From Eleusine coracana subsp. coracana (taxonomy: Eukaryota; Streptophyta; Magnoliopsida; Poales; Poaceae): a stretch of DNA of 64,000 nt. The notes under the pieces are model-generated. The model was not told the origin of the DNA. It worked only from the letters and a program-made list of their open reading frames with translations, and ran no database searches. This document shows positions 57,676 to 64,000 of the stretch, piece after piece. A program made the translations under genes and the position numbers. Numbering within the stretch: position 1 is the stretch's first letter; each line of letters starts with the position of its first letter. The DNA is taken from the NCBI GenBank assembly GCA_032690845.1, contig CM064430.1, forward strand, positions 8,666,949 through 8,730,948. Direction: 5' to 3'.

Positions 57676-60600
57676 CTAACTGTTGTTCATATCATCTTTC
57701 ATAGTCAAGCCTGGTCCATCGTCAAATCCACCTCCAGGTGCAAGCTGATTTAGATCTAAGAATGTTCTCCCTACATTTTCACTTTCTCTGGTAGGAGGAT
57801 CCATCTTCTCTACAGGGTGCTGTTGTGGCTGCTGCTGCTGCTCTTCACCCGGCTCCTTATTTTCTGCTACTTCATTGTCCTCCTCCATTTTATTATTGAC
57901 ATTATTGCCATTTTGTTCATCAGGACTATCATTCTCTTCTTCCTCTTGCTCTTGACTAGATGTTGAGAGCTCCATATCATTCTCTGCATCAGAGCCAGCA
58001 TCAGGATCAGATGCATCAGATTTTCTTGTCTTTCCTGGCTCCGTATCCGTGTCTGAAAAATCATACTGTTGATAGTTAATACGTGGACGAGAAGAACGCT
58101 TGCTACGTCTGAGACCTGTCTGGATTTCATCAACTGATCTCAGTTTGGTTCCTCGCCGGCCACGGGTTTCTAATTTTTTATGCCTCTGGGGCTCCTCTAT
58201 ATCTTCACTACTACTCATCGAATATTCCTCTTCCTCTTCATCATCATCAGCATCTTCTTCCAACCGAAACTCTTCATCATCCTCAGAAGCACTTGATGCC
58301 TTATGCTGTTTCCGACTTCTCAGGTATTCCTCATCATACACTGCCTCTCCCATGATATCATCATCACTGTCAAAGTTTGGATCAGTATCAGAGACAGGAT
58401 CAATAAAGTCTTGTGTGTATCTCTGAGACCTTTTCCTCCGCCGGTTGCTGTTAAAAAAATACAAATCTTCAGGAGCACGTTACATTTCAGTAGGATATGG
58501 ATGAACACCACATGCTAAAAGAGATACCTGCGATCAAGCTCCTCGTTTTCTTGTTCATCACTATCTCGGTAGTCATCTGACTTCAATGAATTCCCATCAT
58601 ACAATTCGTTGTCGGTAGGTGATGAGCCATTTAACTTTCCATTGCTTGGTGCTTCTGATCTTAGAGGAAGCCCCCTTCTGTTGACAGGAGCAACAGGCTC
58701 TGCAGAGTTCTCCTCTCTTTTCCTGTACAAGAATGCCATACATAAGGATGTTAAAGTATTGTTCTCTCTCATCCTGAAAGGAAAATAACCTTCATTCTGA
58801 ATGAAAAAAAAATAATATAAAGCTAAAGATATGATCTGCATACTTGGTTATTTTAATAGCTTCATTAATTGACCGATCGTAGTCATCTGCATTGTAATAA
58901 AGTCAAACCTTGTAATCAGAACATATGGGGAACTTAACCAACCAAACTAAATGATCAAACTGGTCAACAAAAAATATTTGATTATCACAGATACGCGAAT
59001 GCAAAACGGAAAGAACTAGGATACCATTGCATAAGGGTTCAACAACTAGGAATAACTATGACCGTCCACTACATCACCACATGGTTTAATTAATTTCCAG
59101 CCAGTTACAACAATCAGTACTCAATTTCACTAACTCAAGATAATTTCATAATTAATCCTAACTGAAAGTTAGATAAATCAATAAAACAGCCAACATAGAT
59201 TCACTTTCAAATTTAAATTAGTCAGAGATGTACACATGTGTTACAAAAGACTGAACATAAACTCAATGTAATATACTAATCGCCAGGTCGGAAACAATCT
59301 TTTTCTTCCAGCAGTCCAACAATGCTATTCACTACACTTAGGCGAAAACATTATCAATTGAAATAATCAAACAATCTACTACTGCATTATTCAGGGGAGC
59401 GGGGCCAACTTCGGGTTGCAACTTTCCAATTTCAAGGACACAGGTCAGGATGCCACATATCCACCTGAACTCATGGATTCCATAACATCCGGTCATTAAT
59501 CTGCTTTTGAGAACCCTTCGATTTTTTATGTATGACATTGGTTAGTCAGATTGAACTAACCAACTCATATATGAAAAGGCAGAGGGAGTAATTGTTTAGG
59601 GCCCCACAGGGCATTGATGAATAATGAATCATTGATGTATAAAATGTTAGCCAGAAATAACAAAAAAGTATTAATAGCTAAGAACCACTTGGGTGACATT
59701 CTGTTCAAAACAACAAAGGAAAAATAGGCACCATCAGTAAGATGTTAAATTCAAAAATATCATCCAGTGTACAGATGAAAAAACAGGCCTGAGGTCACGT
59801 GTCAGCGAAGCACCAACATTCAATAATATTTCCTACTCTGGTCATCTTTGTAACAGCACGTAGCAATTCGCACAAAAAATGCTTAATTCGTTTTTGAAGA
59901 TTACCAAATGTATATGTTACTGGTTTTCTATCACGGAGAGAGCGGCCAGTAGTATGTTCTGATGTCAAGTAGCTATCAAGAAGGAGGGCTTCTCTCTGTT
60001 GCTTTTTGAGCAACTTCTCCTTCTTCTGCATGTGAATAAGAAACAATCGATTAACTAGTTGAAACAAAATGATCTGCAAAGCAAAGTTGAACAAGCTGTA
60101 TACCTTATGGATCCTTTCTATCTCCGGAAGATATTCTATCTTCAGTTTCTTCCCGAGGGAGACCTCAGTCCGGTTCCTACTTGAAATGAGTTTTTCCTAA
60201 ACAGAAAAAGTACATGAGTTTTTTCTTAACAGATAGGAATGCAAACACTTGATGTTTTGGAGAAAATAGAGATTAATATTTCATATTAGTATTTTCTAAC
60301 AAAACAAAATCAATGAAAGCTCATCAGCCAATGGTAACTAGCATAATAGGTAAGCAAAGACACATTACATTTATTAGATGTTTATTTATGAAAAGGTTGC
60401 AGGATATGATTTCAAACAAGTGTACAGACAACAAAACACTTGGCATACAATGGGAAATAGTTCAAATAATGTCATACAAGTACAATTCTATGGCAGCTGT
60501 TCAAAGCTCACTGGCTACTGCAACTGCAATTTACCATTCACAACACATAACTCAACCGGAAGTTCTCTTTATCTTGCAGATGCAACAATAACAACAACTA

Positions 60601-63600
60601 AGCCTTTAATCACAAACAAGTTGGGGCCCGAAGAACCCAAGCACAAGAGCAAAACAAACAAACAAAAGATTGCATATGAATCACCAAAATCACTAATGAA
60701 GCATAAATGAACAAAAATGTGGGGGGTACTAATTTAGCCTCTTTCTAAGTTCTGCTGATCACATGACATGTTAAGAAAAGATATTGATAGATTGATAGTA
60801 AATTATAAGTACATAAGGGAAGAACGTTCTTCTGTAATAACAAAGAGAAAAGAGAGAAAAAAAGGGAAAAAAATCCAGCCAAATAACTACTAGCACATTT
60901 CATAAAGTTGCTGCATCTATGCTGAAATTCTTTTTAATTCTCATGCGGATTAAAAGATGAATTTTGGCTAGCACATCAAGTCTACCTCCACCAACGTCCC
61001 TTCTTCTTGTTCTTTGTTATATCCATAGCAGTGCGCAATAACATAATAATAAAATAAAATATGTTATAAAATGGAGAAAACCCTTTTTTTTATCTTGGGA
61101 AAAGAGTCACCAGTCATGAAAGAACGAAGCATGAACCCAATTCATAATCCTTAAATGCAGCATGTAATAATCCACTTGTCAGATGCAGAAATGACCATAT
61201 AAGCTTAATGAGCAAACTTGATAACATAACAGCAAGATTTTATAATTAGAAATTGAACTGTTTTTACCTTATGTACATGCGAGAAGTCTAGTGTAAGGGG
61301 GCGTTGATATAAACAATTCACTCTATACCAACGATGAGGAAAACAAAATTCAAAAACTTACTGCAACATCATCAAACTCATCAAAGTTGGATGCAACAGT
61401 TTCCCACTGATAGGACACAACTGCAATAGCTGAAGATCCTCCTTTTCCCCTAGATCTCTTTCCTGGTTCCTTCTTGATCTGTTCGACTCGTCTAATTTCA
61501 CGATACAGTCTATGTCCAAGAAGCTCATCATCTTCATACCTGTTTAGCATGACTTGATTAGCATGGTTTTTATTATATTAAAAAAATACAAGATAATTAA
61601 AAAAAAGTCTACCCACCAGTATGAGATTCCTAGGGAATCTCCCCCAACCCTTTCCTTACGAAAGGTAGAAAGGTCATATCCATGTTTAAGGGAACTGTCA
61701 ATAAAGTTCCTAATATCCTCTTGCTGCAAAATTTATTCTTGATAGTCAGATATGTTGTCAAAAATAACAGCATGTGATGCAACTAATGTCAAAGATAGGT
61801 AGCAAACTATTTCCAACAGAAACAAAACAGGTAAATCTCACATCCCTCTTTTATGTTTAATTTGCCTGCGACAGCAGACAAAATGTGTGTTTGCAATAAG
61901 GCATATACACTTGTTTTATAATGAGTACTCTTGTTTCTATTACAAAGCATCAGAGCTAGTGCAGAGTCACACTCTGCAGTTGAAAGAGGAGAAAACAACT
62001 AGAGTCATGAATTGGCATGGTCTAGTTCCCAAAAAAAAAAAGATCATGTATGGATATTTTGATTTTGTGTATCATTTGTAGCATGTGGTCCTTGTTAAAA
62101 GCATACAACAGCAAGAAGGAGCAATTATACTCTTCAAGAAAATAACATGTTTAGTAGCCTCTCGCTGAATTCTTGAATGAAAAGTTCATATGACAAGATT
62201 TACGGCTAGTAATATTGAAACTACCATAGAAGACTCCAGGACTAATTGTCTATCACAGATGAATTTCCTGTCTGCACATAGAAAATTGTAGTTAATACTT
62301 ATGGAAGTTTCAAACACTGGAAAAGCAGGTGAGTATTCGTCACATATTGTGCCCATTTTAAGGAAACAAGCTTTTTTATGTATTAAATTACTACAATACT
62401 GAAATCCAACTGAAGGGAGCAGCCATGACAGGAATTGATCTACACCACCAAAGTAGAACAAGATTATAAAATATCACAGCTAAAATAGCTACTTTTGCGG
62501 CCATCTCTTAATTTGTCATCTACTTAAAAGGAAAACAAGCACATACCTCAACACGAATGTCACATATTGCTTTCAAGATCACTAGACGAGTCGCTGGTTC
62601 CAGTGTTTTGTACATTTCAATTTCAGTTCTGAAATATGAAACAATTGGAAATCATCAAGATAACAATGCTGCACAAGATTAACTCAAGCATGTTTTGTTG
62701 CTGAACTAACCCATGGGAAGCAACTATTGGCACATCACCTTCTGCAACCTGCAGTTCAGATCCATATTAGCTCCCAACTGAACATAGTGTCATTATTGCC
62801 ATTATCCAAAGCTGTTTGAAACATTGAAAACTAGTCATACCCATTGCCACCAATCCCTTAGTTTTCTGCATAGGACAGTTACCCAGGTTCCACGCCCCAT
62901 AGCCATGCGAGTTACTGGAGGAATCGACTGCAAGTATGATTCACAAGCTCAGATTGAAGAAAATTGCACGTGAAACTGTACAATACAAAATGCAGTATAA
63001 CATAGACAGGTCACTATATACGCAAGAAGCTAGTATATGAAGGATAGCAGATTCCTGTCATGAACCTGCGAGCAAGATACCAACGAGAAGGGCATGATGT
63101 CATCATTGCATTTGCTCAAACAGCCCATATCAAGTCGCGGCAACAAGCTTGTATAACTAAAGGCAGCATCCAAACTCAGTAAACAAAAAGGCATACCACA
63201 AAGGACTGAGCAAATGCAACTCTAAGCAAAGAAAAGCAACGAACAAATGCAGTGATAACTTAGCTACAGAGTAATTGTCCAGCTCACAGACAGCGTAGAG
63301 TGAGGAGTGATGATCAACTTCAAACTGAACGGCTATAAAAGGGGGCCCACCTTGAGCAACGGCATATGCACATCGTCTAGCGTACTGTTGGGAGTGATAA
63401 GCGCCGCTTCGAGGTCCTCTGCCGTGAACTCCGCGGTGATGTTCAGCAGCGGCCGGAACACCTGCAGCCACACAGAACAGTGCAACAGCCGCGTCAAACC
63501 CTAACCCTAGCTCGGAAGCACGCAACGCGAAGCAGAACCTTAACCCCCGCGAGCTCCAGCGCCGGCGAGGAGCCAGGGAGTACGAGAGCGTGAAAAGGGG

Positions 63601-63991
63601 GCACGGGACGCACGTGGAGGAAGTTGAGGACGGCGCCGAGCTCCCACATGCAGCGAAGCCGCCACCGCGGCAGCTCCGCGGGCGCCTCGGGCTCCGACAC
63701 GAGCGGCGTGACGACGCGGCATTGCGGCGTCTCGTCCGCGCCGCCTCCGCCGGCGCCCCCGCCGCCGCCCGCCGCGGCGCGACGGCGCGGCCGCTCCGGC
63801 GGCCTCGGGGGCGGCGGGGGCCTGGGCTTGCTGTTGCACGCGCGAGGCAGGCGCGCCTTCCGCGGAGCCGGCGCCTGCTCCTCCTCCTCCGCCGGCTCCG
63901 GCTTCGCGTCCTCCGGCTCCCCCGCCTCCTCCTCCTGCTCCCGCTTTGCGGGGGAAGCGCTGCCGTCCCCATCGCCGCTGGCGTCGGGCAT
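57676..63991 (-). CDS. DDR4: DDT domain-containing protein DDR4-like, twelve exons
   Basis: Nuclear DDT-domain protein of the DDR4 type; in Arabidopsis DDR proteins pair with ISWI chromatin remodellers. Exons in order: 63991-63614, 63461-63351, 62927-62841, 62748-62711, 62628-62547, 61723-61617, 61539-61362, 60196-60104, 60025-59905, 58886-58844, 58722-58528, 58447-57676. All GT-AG; lengths total 2205 bases, 734 residues. Residues 1-110 are acidic then Pro/Arg/Gly-rich. The DDT domain spans about 115-185 (CMWELGAVLNFLHV/FRPLLNITAEFTAEDLEAAL). WHIM-like segments follow (SIPPVTRMAMGRGTWV, KAICDIRVE, DSSLKHGYDLSTFRKE, LLGHRLYREIRRV). KKKEKLLKKQQREALLLD is a basic coiled segment. The C-terminal 250 residues are rich in D, E and S with RRSKRSSRPRINYQQYDFSD and end near RTFLDLNQLAPGGGFDD. 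The ATG at 63991 lies 9 bases from the window end, so the promoter is outside. Confidence 0.93.
60577..60670 (-). mobile_element. RTE LINE 3'-end fragment in DDR4 intron 7
   Basis: CAACAATAACAACAACTAAG followed by CAAACAAGTTGGGGCCCG and AGCACAAGAGCAAAACAAAC is the reverse complement of the 3' end of the LINE at 29725-33032 (CCAACTTGCTTGGGATAAAA, TTGTTGTTG). It is a short, diverged, 5'-truncated copy of the same family. Confidence 0.6.
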
Positions 63992-64000
63992 CGGAGCGTC

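Noticed and set aside
63157..63972. Minus frame of 271 codons, Arg/Ser-rich, at the right edge
   Set aside because: Wrong-phase reading across DDR4 exon 1 and intron 1; the DDT domain is in the other frame.

Overview
The window is nuclear DNA of a flowering plant, almost certainly a grass. The reasons are spliced genes with canonical GT-AG introns, very GC-rich single-exon or 5'-GC-rich coding regions next to AT-rich intergenic DNA, and many small Tourist-, Stowaway- and hAT-like MITEs together with copia, LINE and Mutator-like elements. The species cannot be named from the sequence alone. There is no tRNA, rRNA, CRISPR array or organelle insertion that I can support.

Layout. 0.5-2.4 kb: an intronless AAA-ATPase gene of the BCS1/ASD-like plant family (+). 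2.5-4.1 kb: remnant of an L1-type LINE (-). 4.1-11.1 kb: AT-rich intergenic DNA holding a 106-bp tandem duplication, a long fold-back element and an old direct duplication (about 5.8-9.18 kb versus 9.18-11.13 kb) that ends against the 3' end of the next gene. 11.1-12.7 kb: a second AAA-ATPase of the same family (-), with one intron, a one-base deletion and no ATG at the expected start, so probably a pseudogene. 13-20 kb: MITE-rich intergenic DNA. 20.2-22.4 kb: a two-RRM hnRNP-like gene (-). 22.36-28.26 kb: a degenerate tandem array of about 14 units of roughly 250-330 bp, interrupted by a MULE-like element and a hAT MITE. 28.97-37.49 kb: the nine-exon ELF5/WBP11-like gene (+), whose first intron holds a nearly full-length RTE-type LINE. 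38.93-45.41 kb: a complete Ty1/copia retrotransposon with 5-bp target duplication and four in-frame stops. 46.8-47.3 kb: a DUF642 gene fragment. 48.85-52.24 kb: a 3.4-kb Mutator-like element with perfect 9-bp target duplication, carrying a spliced, frameshifted Ulp1-like (C48) cysteine protease gene and no visible transposase. 53.5-56.4 kb: HIPL1-like secreted, probably GPI-anchored protein (+). 57.7-63.99 kb: DDR4-like DDT-domain chromatin protein (-), nearly complete at the window edge.

The host genes look like unrelated single-copy housekeeping and regulatory loci (RNA processing: the RRM protein and ELF5; chromatin: DDR4; cell surface: HIPL1; membrane AAA-ATPase); nothing suggests an operon-like cluster. 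The most unusual content is the Ulp1-carrying MULE with its homopolymer-expanded subterminal repeats, the gene-adjacent tandem array with homologous ends, and the decaying AAA-ATPase copy beside its direct duplication. Exon boundaries were fixed by eye from splice sites and reading phase. For ELF5, HIPL1 and DDR4 the exon lengths sum to multiples of three.
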